Shown: positions 35,036 to 47,194 of the stretch, piece after piece | Layout of the letters: every line of letters begins with the position of its first letter | Position numbering within the stretch: position 1 is the stretch's first letter | From: Liolophura sinensis | Lineage: Eukaryota > Mollusca > Polyplacophora > Chitonida > Chitonidae | Assembly (NCBI RefSeq): GCF_032854445.1 | Contig: NC_088299.1 | Location: forward strand, 9,169,608 to 9,233,607 | DNA length: 64,000 bases | Direction: 5' to 3' | Program-made: the position numbers and the translations under genes | The notes under the pieces: generated by a model | Told to the model about the DNA's origin: nothing | The model's database searches: none | What the model saw: the letters and a program-made list of their open reading frames with translations, nothing else

Positions 35036-35272
35036 TCAAAAAATTAATCTGTTAATTTTAACAGAAAGTCTGTTGCCTGAGTGATGCTAGAATGTATTCT
35101 GTTATTATAACATAATAATGTGTCATATTCAGCAGAGCTAATAGGGTCTTTATACTGAATCAATAAAATACTGTGCTACATTTAACAGAAGCATCTGTTA
35201 CAATAGCAGAATACATTCTAGCATCACTCAGATAACAGACTTTCTGTTAAAATTAACGGATTAATTCTTTGA
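35036..35272. mobile_element. MITE with ~70-bp terminal inverted repeats
   Basis: The left end TCAAAAAATTAATCTG is the inverted near-copy of the right end (reverse complement TCAAAGAATTAATCCG). The pairing runs about 70 bp through AACAGAAAGTCTGTT and GATGCTAGAATGTATTCTG with few mismatches. The interior is AT-rich with AACAGA motifs. No convincing target-site duplication was seen. Confidence 0.85.
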
Positions 35273-36479
35273 ATATTTTAAAATATGTCAAGATTCATCA
35301 CAAGAAGGCTTATATATAACACTAAACAATCACCTGTAGTATTTGACTTGTCACGAACTAAATCTGCTGTAGTAGATCCCTCACACTTACAGGGAGTCAG
35401 GACTGGATTGACGGGAACGGTTGCTCTATGTGTGTCACATTCATGTATACACTGGAAGACAGCGAAGCGGACGCGAGGCGAAGTCGACTGCACATTTGGC
35501 GAAGAATATATTGTGCATTATTGTGAAATACGCCGCAAATTGCCTCCGGAGAGTTTTGAGAGCTTTTTTCTCCTTCTAAAAGAAAGCTTCATGAGACAGC
35601 GTGATATTGCATTGCCCTTCTAGATAAATCCCCGTAATCGCTAGGAAACTTTAAACGTTGTTTTCTTTCAGGACTGTACAGCGTACTGCCCTCAAATGCT
35701 GTAGAGTTCTCGGAAACGCTTTCTATGAATACTAAACAACAAACTGATGTAAAAAGACCATGTCAGCATTTGTCTTTATCAAGGGATCTTGCACAAGTGT
35801 GACTAGATTGTCCTCAGCGGCGTGTAGCGACTGTTAAAATTCGAACTCTTTCTAAGATTCCGAACGGTTATCAGCAAATCTCCTATTGCCTCGTTTCAAA
35901 GTGGCTCAAGTCTTTATCGCCAAGTCAAATTCGCCAACAATTAGAGTACAGTTCAATTTGCACGGTGTTTTTGCTGAAAAGTCAAACTACAAATGAGACA
36001 TCAGTTTCTTCAAATCGTCCTGGATGTATCCAAGCTTCGGTATACTGTTCTTCGGAAAAGCACTGGGAACGCGGGGATGTAATTGTCGCCCACGCGTGCA
36101 CTCCAGAAATCTTCTACTGGAATATCTGAGGTGTATTAAGACATCCTTCGCAAAGTGACCAACAGTCCCTTAATTATGCCATGCCGCTGAGATCGCTTCA
36201 TTGGGGCTCAGTGCAGCTACAGATGTTTGACTGCGGCTTTAAGTCAGAAGGTTGGTCAGGTATCTGTCCATGGGCGATGCCTTGGCTGATGCTGTATTAG
36301 TGAAACGTACCCAGACTGCACTCTTAACATGCAGCTCGGAAGAACGACCAATATCCATAGTCATAAGAATTATACTTTTTTCGAAATCAATTTAAATATA
36401 ATTTCTCACCGAAATATATGTGCCTGACAAACAAGGCGTTGTACCTTAAAACGTAGAAAGGCGCCTAGTTACAGGAATG

Positions 36480-36665
36480 TCCTGATACGTAAGATCGAAC
36501 CTGAGTAAATCTAGACCAGTGAATAAATTACAATTAACATCTTTGCATTTTGTTTATAACCCACGCTGCTTAAGCCGTGTTGCTGGAGAAGAGGGTGTAA
36601 TTTGCTACTATGTTTTTTAAGCATTTAGATGAACAGTTAGAATGAAACCCTGAATGAGATGATAT
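36480..36665 (+). repeat. Dispersed repeat, copy 1 of a local trio
   Basis: CCAGTGAATAAATTACAAT, TAACATCTTTGCATTTTGTT, TAATTTGCTACTAT and AATGAAACCCTGA recur at 37366-37560 and 38056-38200. A shorter copy lies at 24441-24511. No coding or terminal repeats were seen. Confidence 0.65.
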
Positions 36666-37365
36666 TGACAGGAAGCTGTATTTCACCGGTTACTTTCGCT
36701 GCTCTGGTTTTGCTCACTATGCTGTGAGTGTTTAATTATATATTTGAAACAAACAAATACTCAAATTCTTGATTATGGAGTTAAACAACAATCAATCAGT
36801 CAAATTCCAGACATGTTACATGTAGGACAGAATTTGTCATCAACATATATTGTGATCTCCTGAAGATGTGTTGAAGACAGTCCGTAGTCTATCCATGATT
36901 CTCAGTTTTATTTTAAAACTCATAGTAACTGTGCAATTAGCAGATCAAAGACGTCCTGTCAATATTACCAGAGTGGCGCTAAGCCACAATCATTCATTCA
37001 AAGAGGCTCGTCAAATGCAGCTGTTACTCCAGGAAGCAGTAAATAAGGGAATGCGATATCGTGAAATGCCATGGCTTCATGTTAATTTACAGACCTGCGC
37101 GGGTTTGTCTGAGTTCTGAGTAATTGTAGGGTATCTTTAACGTCTAACTCGTCATGCTCAGCTGTTCGCTTTTCCGATTATTCCGGTAAGACGTAAAATC
37201 TACTCGTTTGCGTCAGGTCGGTGAGACATAATATATTACACGTACACCCGACGTTTCAGCCGCATTACTCTTCTCGAATCACCACTGTCAGTCTAAAAAC
37301 GCCCACGGACGGACCCTCTAGAAGAGTATCCCCGTAAGTGGTTGCGCCCCAGCAAACATTTTGTT

Positions 37366-37560
37366 GTTTATTACAGTAACAGCAACGCAACATTTTGAGT
37401 AATTTTAGCACAGTGACGTGTGATATATTCCTATTAATATCTCTGTAGTGTTTTACATAATTCTGCTTAAGCCATGGTGCCAGGGGTGTATAATCTGCTA
37501 AAGTTTACGACATTTTCATCAGGAATTAGAATAAATCCTAAAGTAAAGTGCAGTATGAAT
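37366..37560 (+). repeat. Dispersed repeat, copy 2 of a local trio
   Basis: CAACATTTTGAGTAATTTTA, CAGTGACGTGTGATA and TTACATAATTCTGCTTAAGC match copies 1 and 3. Confidence 0.65.
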
Positions 37561-37648
37561 TCCCTGTTTCAGATATTTATGCCCATATTGTTGCTATGCA
37601 CTTCTCAAGAAACAAAGAAACTGGTTTGTATAGACAAGATGCTCTGTC

Positions 37649-37786
37649 GGTTTATTTATTTATTTGACTGGTGTTTTACGCCGCATTAAGAATATTTCTT
37701 TTATACGATGGCGGTCAGCATTATAGTGGGAGGAAACCGGACAGAGCCCGGGGGAAACACACGACCATCCGCAGGTTGCTGGAAAG
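37649..37786 (-). mobile_element. SINE family 1, 5'-truncated
   Basis: Four TTTA repeats, GACTGGTGTTTTACGCCGC, then the central domain to CCGCAGGTTGCTGG; no head. Confidence 0.9.
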
Positions 37787-38055
37787 TACATGCTGTATCA
37801 AAACAATTGCTATAACATAAGGCATATATACACAAGTAATTTTGATGACGTTCGATTCAACCGACGTCATAAGTCATTGGTTAAAACATGCAGACAGTAT
37901 AAAGGATGCGTCAACTATGGCCTTACGAATGGGCTTTCGTTGTCTCAATCACCTAAGGCTACTCACTTGGCGCTGTATATTGGCCCTTCTTCCGGTGGAA
38001 TCACCACCCGGAAGGCCTGGTCCCTTTGCAACGTTTTAGTGTGATTGTATGTTAA

Positions 38056-38200
38056 ATGTGAACATACAGCATTTTGAGTAATTCTCGACCAGTGACGTCT
38101 AATAAATTGTAATAAACATCACTGCATTTTTTTTACGTAATTCTGTGTAAATTGCTACTATTTATCCCTTTATATGTTAGATTAAAACCCTGACTGAAGC
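38056..38200 (+). repeat. Dispersed repeat, copy 3 of a local trio
   Basis: CAGCATTTTGAGTAATTC, CCAGTGACGTCTAATAAATT, TTACGTAATTCTGTG and AAATTGCTACTAT match copies 1 and 2. Confidence 0.65.
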
Positions 38201-38344
38201 ATTTCGAGTTGTCAATAACGACATCGCGGTGATCTTTCCTTTGAGAGGTGACGTCGATGTTGTGCTGCACGTTGGAGTGAATCGCAACGTTTTAACTTGG
38301 ACGGTTATATAAAACAATAAAAATTAAATATAAACAATACATAG

Positions 38345-38655
38345 TTTCGGTGGTTAGAGTGTTCGCCTTAGACAGACCTGATATCAAACCCGGGTCGGAT
38401 CAAACAAAAATGATATAATTGTTGCTGCCTCGCTTGGCGCTCACTATTGAGAGATTAAGGCAAGGAAACACGACCGGTTGGCCTCGTGTCCGTATAATGT
38501 GACTGGGTGGCGTGTCTCTTCGGCATGGTACAGTGGCAGCACTTTGGCGGTATGGGCTCGAGAAGACACAGTATATGTACATACACCTAATGACTCCTCC
38601 GCGTCACATGACTGAAAAATTGCTAAATGCGACGTTAAAACCAAAAGCATAGATA
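38345..38655 (+). mobile_element. SINE family 3, near full length
   Basis: The tRNA-like head GGTGGTTAGAGTGTTCGCC with TCAAACCCGGGTC is followed by the TTCGGCATGG core. The 3' domain (CATGACTGAAAAATTGC, GCGACGTTAAAACC) is shared with families 1 and 2. Confidence 0.85.
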
Positions 38656-38659
38656 CATA

Positions 38660-40129
38660 CATCAGTTGTGAATAATAATAAGTAGTGTATATACTGGCCC
38701 AAGTTAAAATGCATTGCTTTGCCCCAGGGTGCCCTAAAAACTATGATGTCTCAACTCAAACAAGTCAACAGGGTTTTAAATCACCAGGCCAAAGGCGTTG
38801 AATTTCTGAACCCACATACCTCAGCGCTCTACTTGCATTGCTTTGTTTTGAGTAAAACTACACTGAAATAAATCCAGAAAGAAAAGGAGACTGATTGCGT
38901 GAAATCCTGGAGAAATTATTTGTACACCGAATGGATATATTGTACAGTTTCTGACCGCTGTCGTAAACTGTGTCATTCTCCACATTAAAATACACATTTC
39001 CGTTTAAATAGATATTGTGAATAAGTTTAATGTGAATAATGCAATTTAAATTTTGACTGAGAAAAAAGACATAAAAAGCACCCATAAAATAAGTAAAATA
39101 AATAGATTTCTTTGTTTGATTGTTTTCTTTTTTGGCGGGGGTGGGGGTGGAGGAGTGAGGGCAATTATTCAGTTAATTGTTAGAATGCTTTCTATTATAT
39201 TTTCATACATTCGTATTTTTCTAAGCCACAGTTCGTTTTACTTCACCTACAATAATTGTCGAATGGAGCTAACGCAAAAATACTGCCATTATAGACGAAA
39301 ACGTGGCAATTATTCCCAGCGCTCTTTTCGAACCATACCAAAAAATCAGAAGGATAACCTATAACCACCTATTACATTATTAATAAACCATGCGTATTGC
39401 TTTGGCGCACGTACCTTGTTTAAATTACTTCAGAGATATCATATGCATGAAGCCCAGATAACTAAACAATAAAATGTGGTTTTAACTCCACAAGTTGTTC
39501 TACAAAAACAAGACGTATATTTTTGGGGGATTGTTGAAATTACATCAGTTTTACATTCCTGTGCAATATCCCTCAAAGAGATCCTTTGGAAATTGGAAAA
39601 AACCATTGTTCACGGATCCGATTTGTAGCTTGATGAAACCGAAAGCTGTCTGAAGAGAACATAATACAGTTGGGCCAGGAGCTTCAATTTACGCCTTGAT
39701 GGCAAATCCGAGCTTGAGATGGATGGAGTTTTATCTGGCCTGTCACCCGTGAACAAAAAGGTGGAAGATTCACTTGTAGAAAAAATATTTGACTTTAATT
39801 TGTTCCGTGCTTATAGACGGGTTGCTCGTGAACCTGAAGTAGCCCCCTGCCTATCAAAAAAGGGCTCTTTGTTGCGCAGGCGAAGTTTTCAAATTAGATT
39901 CCTCTACGGACAAATGTTCCCTTGCACGTGGTATGCAAATATGGAGAGGCGTGCAGAGGAATTGGTGGCATCTTTGGAAATCGGCGGAACTGCCGTGGAG
40001 ATGAAAATGAAACACACTGATCATATGTGAGCTATGTAGTCTGTTTGTTTTAACTTGTCACCTGTATGCATCTATCGGTAAATCTATCGGTTGAACACAA
40101 ACCACCACGGATCTCAGAAAGTATGCAAA
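38660..40129. other. Non-coding stretch
   Basis: A G-rich run (GGCGGGGGTGGGGGTGGAGG near 39136) and one 103-codon open frame at 39719-40030 without family resemblance. Nothing else supportable. Confidence 0.45.
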
Positions 40130-40560
40130 TTACGAGATTAAGACGAAATCATGCACAAAGAAGAGAAACAGTCACCAGATATCAATGGAATGGTGATGGA
40201 AAGAGGCAACTAATGTTCTAGGCGAATGAATAAAATCAGTATGCAAGTCGTGTACCATATTAGTGAATAAGTCGTCGATTATCAAAATACGGTTTGATTT
40301 GCAACTGTAATACATCCAATGTGGCGATCTAATATGATGAATCTACAGCCCAGAGCCCCGGGCGGAATCAGACACAGTTATGAAGCAGAGTGCCAGTATA
40401 CACGTCATATGCAGCACCTTTCGGTATATTGCAGCCCAAGTAAGATAATTTACAATGTCCAAAAATTGGAATTTTCCCTCTAAAGTCAGCCAGACAGGAA
40501 ATCGTCCTTGTACATATACAGGCCCGGATATGATCGGCCGTATAAGATAAAATCATTCCC
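40130..40560 (-). pseudogene. Second fragment of the same retroelement (thumb and 3' end)
   Basis: The minus strand reads CKLSYLGCNIPKGAAYDVY, matching the thumb segment of the copy near 25900. The non-coding sequence on its left (ATGTGGCGATCTAAT, ATGAAGCAGAG, TTCTAGGCGA) also matches positions 25500-25700. The copy is internally deleted relative to the first, and nothing in it can be functional. Confidence 0.7.
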
Positions 40561-41552
40561 ACCTGGGATTAATATAACTGTTATATTAGTCCCAACTCAT
40601 ACTCACAACCAAAACAGCCTTTCGTCAGCGAAAGGTAACATCACAAGCTGTACATGGATAAGTAAGTCAGGATTCAACCAGAATTTCTATGAACACTATA
40701 TTATGTAATGCAATATTACAAACTGCAATCACTACAAAGCCTGAGCAGAATCAAAGGTGTGTTTGATATCCTAGAATATCGACCTGACCATGTAGAATTA
40801 TTTGCTTCGTTTCTGAAACTTTGATCTGTTTATTTTAACTTGTCGCCTATATTTAACTATCTGTAAAATCACTCTTACCTGCTGTCAAAATTGCTTTTCG
40901 TCAGTGACGCGTAACAACAGCAAGCTCTACACATTGATATGCCAGACGTTCATATTATTGCAAGGAATATGCAGTTGGAATACTTCTAATTCATAATGTT
41001 AAATTCCATATTTTTTTTCGAGGGCAAGACTTTATTACCTCGGTAAACATCGCAATTATTCCAAAAGTCCAATATGTTTTAGCGGAGAAGGACACATGTT
41101 ACATGCACCTAATATGTGATTAATTTTAGTGTAAATCCTGCTTCATACACTGTCAATTTTGAAACTGTTTTCAAATTTTGCTATAATATAACATGAATGA
41201 ATAAAATCTATTTATCCTGTTATCTCATGACAGAGGCATATGGCTTCAGGGTAAAGATTTTACAAAATTCTGTCATGAAAACAATGTGGTTTATTCGAAA
41301 GAATTTTGTTTTTGTAGACTTTGTTTGCGTGTTTGTTTTGTCCAATTGTGCACCTGCTATAGTACAACATATTACTCTCCCATTGTCATTTAACCAAGTT
41401 ATCAACGCCGCACCGTGTAGTGCCTTAACCTGAGTCTTTCTACCTGAACATACCGTCATCGTTACCCAATCAAATACTTACCTGCTCAAGTTGCAAAGGG
41501 TTTATGCAAATAAACGTACCAATCAATGTATAGCGACACCATTTAAGTACGC

Positions 41553-41612
41553 CCCAACATAATAATGGTCAAATATTCTTGAGTACGGCGTAAACCAATC
41601 AAGTAAATAAAT
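41553..41612 (+). mobile_element. SINE family 1, 3' fragment
   Basis: Only the last ~60 bases remain: TCAAATATTCTTGAGTACGG, then CCAATCAAGTAAATAAAT. Confidence 0.85.
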
Positions 41613-42333
41613 CAAACGTAAATACGTGATGATCCAACTTGAGAATGTGATCAAAACGTTAGTACATCAGACACCATATTTACGACAGCAAACCAGCAGC
41701 TGCTGGTTTGTGGCATTTTAGTTAATGCTCAATACTTTTTGTACGCACTAGTCCAAGAAGTGGAAAACGCGTGCTTGTTTGAATTTGCCCGTAGTTTGGT
41801 GTGAAAGCTGACTTCCTCTTCATCTTGTTGCTGTTTCACCTTTGCTGTCTCTCATTAAGGAAACTATTATTTGGATACTATACTTATTAATATTCATCAG
41901 TTACATGTATGAAGTCTGGTGGATGGGTTATTCGTACCTGTGGCATTAAGGTAGTAAACGAAGCTATACGCGAAGTGTGTGACTAGACGTCTCTCCACGC
42001 CCATGGCCCAGCCTGTCACTTGTTTTTGAGTAATTACAAGTCATCCGGGGCAATAAGTTCTTGCTGTCGAAAGCAAGCTTATGGAATTCAACATCATGAA
42101 TTAGAGTATACTAACTACATTTTCTTAACACATGCCTGTCTGAATTAAAACTGATCACATATATTGGTGTATGTACAAGTTCTTGGAGTTTAACATTCTG
42201 AATTTGAAATATCCCAGCTGCACATTCTTTGCAATAATATGGACGTCTAACGCATCAACGTGGCGAGCTTGTGTTTGTTACGCGTCACTGAAGAAAAGCA
42301 AATTTGACAATGGGTATGGGTGAATTTACAGAT

Positions 42334-42567
42334 TTATTTATTTATTTATTTAATTGGTGTTTTACGCCGTACTCAAGAATATTTTACTTATACGACGGCG
42401 GCCAGCATTATGGTGGGAGGAATCCGTTCAGAGAAACCCACGACCATCCGCAGGTTGTTGGCAGACCTTCCCAATTACAGCCGGAGAGGAAGTCAGCATG
42501 AGCTGGACTCGAACTCACAGCGACCGCATTGGTGAGAGGCTTCTGGGTCGCTAACCGACTGAGCCAC
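42334..42567 (-). mobile_element. SINE family 1 with 12-bp target-site duplication
   Basis: TTTA repeats, TTAATTGGTGTTTTACGCC, the central domain, the B box and the A box (ACTGAGCCACG) are present, with a short internal deletion. It is flanked by GAATTTACAGAT at 42322-42333 and 42568-42579. Confidence 0.95.
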
Positions 42568-43009
42568 GAATTTACAGATAGTTGAATATCGGCGACAAGT
42601 TAAAAGAAAGAAGTCATAGTTTTAGAAACGAGGCAAATATTTCTGCATTATCAGATCGATACTCTAGGATATCAATCACATCTTTGATTCTGTAAGGCTT
42701 TGTAGTGCTTGCAGTTTGTAACATTCCATCACAAAACAAAGCGTTTATAGAAAATTTTCACTTATTTACCCATAAACCTGCATAATCTCCGTTCTATAAA
42801 GGAAATACCCTCAGTGGGATACAGAAGCGAAGCTGACTGGCTAACAGTGCAGGATTTCCTTGGTTAAAGCGTCCACCTTTGGACAGCCTACAATACACTG
42901 GAGTTAATAATCGCTCACACCAGCCTGTCAAAATTGATTGTGCATTCTCTTAAGTAGGGCAAATATAAAAATAAATAAACAAATCAACCAATAATTATTT
43001 ATTTATCTA

Positions 43010-43410
43010 CGCAAGGTGTAGACCAGTGGAATGTTGCATAGCTGACAGCAGACAGCTGGGACACGATACTCGAGTTCAATCACGACCTAGGAAAGCCAAT
43101 TTCTAGGAAAGGCAATTTCTAGGAAGGGCAAATTCTAGGTGAGGCAATTTCGAGATGTCACAATTCACGGGAGGCAATGAATGTGGCAATGAACCAAGTT
43201 ATTGGTTGCGCTGGTGTGGCCGTTTGGGTAGGGCTTAGTGTGTTGACCGTAGATAAATGGTGTGCATTTATCTACACAAACATGGAAGAAAGCTCATTTG
43301 TGGTTTACGTAGGCCGCTACACCCATAAAGCTGATGACTGTTTCATAGTTGAAAAATGATTAACCATGTCGTTAAACAACAATCAAACAAATATATTAAA
43401 TAAATAAAAA
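43010..43410 (+). mobile_element. SINE-like family 6 with the shared 3' end
   Basis: A B-box-like GAGTTCAATCACG lies near 43073, and the 3' end ATGTCGTTAAACAACAATCA runs into ATTAAATAAATAAA. A four-copy 16-bp tandem repeat sits inside. Confidence 0.55.
43087..43154. repeat. 16-bp tandem repeat, four copies
   Basis: CTAGGAAAGCCAATTT, CTAGGAAAGGCAATTT, CTAGGAAGGGCAAATT and CTAGGTGAGGCAATTT follow one another. Confidence 0.9.
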
Positions 43411-43744
43411 ATAAATACTTCCCCCAGCATGATGGTAACAAGTAAGTATCTATGTCATTCAATTTTGTTTGTATAACTGAAATGTATAGTTTAATCTGGG
43501 ATAGTGATTCTGTATTAATTTTTATTATGATTCTTTATTAACTTTTGGCTGGACAGGCAAACAAAAATGTAAACACAATGAGTATCGTTCGTTCAGGTAC
43601 AAGGCTATGGGGAAGTTTTATATATAAATATGTATGATTGTTCTCCCCAGATTGAAACGATTATGAGAACACAAGCTGTGATGAACGTCATCCTCTAGCT
43701 GGCAACATAGCACTTGGTTCCAGTTTTTAACATAGATAGTCTGT

Positions 43745-43877
43745 TGTATTGATTTATCTGATTGGAGTTTTACGCCGTACTCAAGAATATGTCATTTATA
43801 CGCCGCCTTCCAGCATTATGGTGAAAGGAATCCGGACAGAGCCCTGGGGGAAACCCACGACCATTCACAGGTTACTG
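43745..43877 (-). mobile_element. SINE family 1, 5'-truncated
   Basis: GATTGGAGTTTTACGCCG to CACGACCATTCACAGGTTAC; the head is absent. Confidence 0.88.
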
Positions 43878-43879
43878 AT

Positions 43880-46800
43880 CATAGATGGTTTGAGACAGAA
43901 ACACAGAAACACAGTGAAGCTGTCTTTAGCACAGTTACTGCTTTTCTTTTTTCGATGTAGTCCTATTTGGTTGGTGTTTTAATATTAAGTGCATATTACG
44001 CTGATATTCATCATCGGCTATCGAATGATTTCCTAAGACATATTTTCATTAATGAAAGAAACCGATGTATCTTTCCAAGTGTTTGATACAGTTTCTGACC
44101 CACAGTCACAGTCACAACAGTGACAGTTGTATTCGACCACGCGATATATTGAACAAGAGAAAGCTCAATCTGAGAAGGTTTTGCTTTTAATAATGACTAA
44201 ATATACAGTTATATGAGTTAAACACTTACCCGCACTGAAGCAGTGGTAGCGCCATACCGTTAGAAGAAAACGGATTTCGGTGAAGTGCTTCTTGAAATAT
44301 GTGAACTCAGTGGAGAAGCGAGATTTCGGGAAATGGCTCAGCAAAATATATATCAAAACTTCTGTCACATTTGTTTGAGCGGTTTATAAATAGTCTCCAT
44401 GTAAACAGATACCGTGTACAGCTGCCTTCTTGAATTATTTCTACCTGACAGCATGCTGCTTTGGTCCACCTGCACTAAGTAACCCTTATGTTGTGACCAT
44501 CTCCATTTCCTAGAAACTCACTCTCTAAGAAAAATCCGAAGGTGTGGCGGTCCGAAACTGCTTTGGGTCCTCATGGGTGACATGCGCTGTGCCGAGGTGT
44601 GTAGATGTTAAGTACGTATCCATTAATTTCGATTTTACTTGTGACAGCTCAGAACGTCCATTCCTGAAGTGTGTCTTGTACTACATATCCGGCTCATCTG
44701 TCCCACGATCAAGGTTATTAGCATCTGGTTTTCCATGTATTAACAGCCAGCAAACAGAATGACAGCATCTGTTGATTTGGAACGGGAGTCTGTTCTATAT
44801 TCTATAGCCGTTGTGGATTCTTGGTAAAGCATCCACCGCATCGACCGTGCCACGCGTCATTTGCCAAACCTCTCCTTCGGAGGAGCATTATTACACGACT
44901 GGCAGACGAACGATAACGCCGAGCCCGTTAAAAACTAATCATGACAAGAAACTGGTAGTGAGGCGCGGAATTACCAGCAGTTAAACAAGCTTGTTTGATG
45001 GAAGTTTTGGAATATTATCTCCGAAAAAGACGACATGCAATGTGGTTCTCGTCAGAACTGCCGATGCAACGTTTAGCTTGATTTTCCATTATGAAATAGA
45101 GGACACCTTGAAACCTGTCGATGTTGATGCTGGCCTCGCCGGCAATAGAGTACCACAACAATAAAAATGTATCAAACGCTCCTTGGGTATGCATAACGTT
45201 AGACGCAAACCTGCTTAGGAGGTCTGAATCTTCCTTTTTACATATAGGTACACAATTTAACTTCTTTTGTGGTCTATGTGTATTTCCGCTGACAATGGTA
45301 TTTTATCCGGATATTGCGGAGTGATATTTTTAAAATTAAATCTTTTACGTGGTAGTTAACAGATTTGCGCACTATCGCAAATTTATGAAAAGCAGAAAAG
45401 ATGACTGTTAACTAAAATGTGCATGTTAATCCACATATGAATTTGGTACATTATGTAAGATGATATGATCACCACGGAGATATGAAGAAATCTTTTTCTA
45501 TAAATGTTACTATTTCCTTTTGTGAGCTAATTCCATCAGGTTTTACGTTTACATCTAATATCTGTGGCGTTTGCTATAGCAGTTGGATCGAACAAAAAAA
45601 AAAACAAGAAGAAAAAATAAACAACAACAAAAATCTTCAGACTAAATAGAAGGTAGGTGTAGACCGTTTTAATCTTGAGCGTTTGTGTATTCAAGGCAGC
45701 TTGCTAGACGCTCCGGGTATTTGCAATCTGTACATATTCCCGACAGTGGATTCCATAGGGATTTCACTGTTGATGCTGCTAAATCCCAGGACTTGTGCAC
45801 TGCAATTGTCACGGAGATTTCGGCTATCACATCAGCTTGTATTTTAATTAAATGTCCGTGAAATATTCCCTGCAGCATTAGTAGTGATAAATCATTCTGG
45901 TGAATTTCGTCAAGTACAGAATCATGTACAAGGCGATGTCTTGAAAAACAATATATAGATTCTTTCGATTGCAAGGCGGGGTTTTTCAGACCGATGAAGG
46001 AATATATACAGGATTAATTAAGCTATATTTACATTAATGGAATAGCTCATATTTAAGTATGATCTTGAAAAATGTTTCACATCCTGGGGTCAGCCTTCAC
46101 ATTTTTAAATCTTACATATTCACATGTACGGATATCACATTTATTTACCTTTGTTGGGGTAATCTGTTACCGCGCGATCTATAGAAACCTACAGCAATAG
46201 AGAGTAAAGCTAGTCGGAGCGGCAACGACACCGTCTTAATTGAATATTGGTCGCTCGTAACCTTAGTCAGTCCTAATCGGTGAATTTCGACCATTTGTTT
46301 ACCTGAGTATTTTATTCTAACTGTTCATACACTAGCACAATACCTGAAGTAGAATTAGGTAAAAAGGGAATGGAGTTATATCGATGTTAATTGCAGTTAT
46401 TATAATGTGTTAACATCACATTTAATAAACAATTACATGAAATTTTCGGGCAAACCTTTCAGAAGATGTTAGGCGCTTTCTTTCCACCTGTATGGCGTGC
46501 ACTTCGAGAGTTCCCACAGGTGGGGAAGTTTATCGCTGCCTAAGGCCAGTGGTTTTGTCCGCGCACTCCGGTATATTCGACAGATACAACTACATTTAAC
46601 CGAAATGTTTCTCCATCCAGCGTCAAACATCAATCCACCATCATTCATCAATCCAGTTACCTTTAGTGACAATCTAATTTATGATTACCATGACCTATGT
46701 AAACAACCCCTTTTTCATCAGCGTACTGACAAAGTTTCTGACTTAAATCCGAAGCCGAAGCAGCGAGAGCTGGAATCGAATACGTCACACTCGTCACATT

Positions 46801-46933
46801 GAGGAAGTGGGCAATTCCACCTCCGATTATGAGATATTTCGTGCTGTTATATACAAGTATATCTGCACGTTATTTAAAAACTGACCTGAAAATCTGGGTG
46901 GGTTGCATGTCATAGCTGTAACAGTATCGGCAT
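43880..46933. other. Non-coding stretch
   Basis: No SINE or tandem repeat of note was seen for 3 kb, making it one of the cleanest parts of the window. Short open frames here show no recognisable domain. Confidence 0.45.
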
Positions 46934-46944
46934 GCCTTTTGTAC

Positions 46945-47194
46945 ATTTATTTATTTATTTATTTATTTGATGTTTTACGTCGCACTCAAGAACCTAAACG
47001 ACGGCGGCCAGCATCATGGTGGGAGGAAACCGGGCAGATCACGGGTGAATCCCATGACCATCTGCAGGTTGCTGGAAGACCTTCACACGTACGGCCGGAG
47101 AGGAAGCCAGCATGAGCTGGACTTGAACTCACAGTGACCGCATTGGTGAGAGCCTCCTGGCGTGCTAACACCCTCGACCACGGAGGCCCCGCAA
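46945..47194 (-). mobile_element. SINE family 1 with 11-bp target-site duplication
   Basis: TTTA repeats on the left, a small deletion in the 3' domain (CAAGAACCTAAACGACGG), the central domain, and the head ending CCACGGAGGCCC. It is flanked by GCCTTTTGTAC at 46934-46944 and 47195-47205. Confidence 0.94.

Noticed and set aside
35285..35623. 112-codon plus-strand open frame beside the MITE
   Set aside because: It has a proper ATG and stop but no recognisable family, no splice partners and ordinary composition. It was left out of the gene list for lack of support.
39719..40030. 103-codon plus-strand open frame (starts MDGVLSGLSP)
   Set aside because: No domain, no neighbours and no repeat match; not distinguishable from a chance frame.
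45669..45974. 101-codon minus-strand open frame
   Set aside because: It reads like a protein in composition but has no identifiable domain or splice support.
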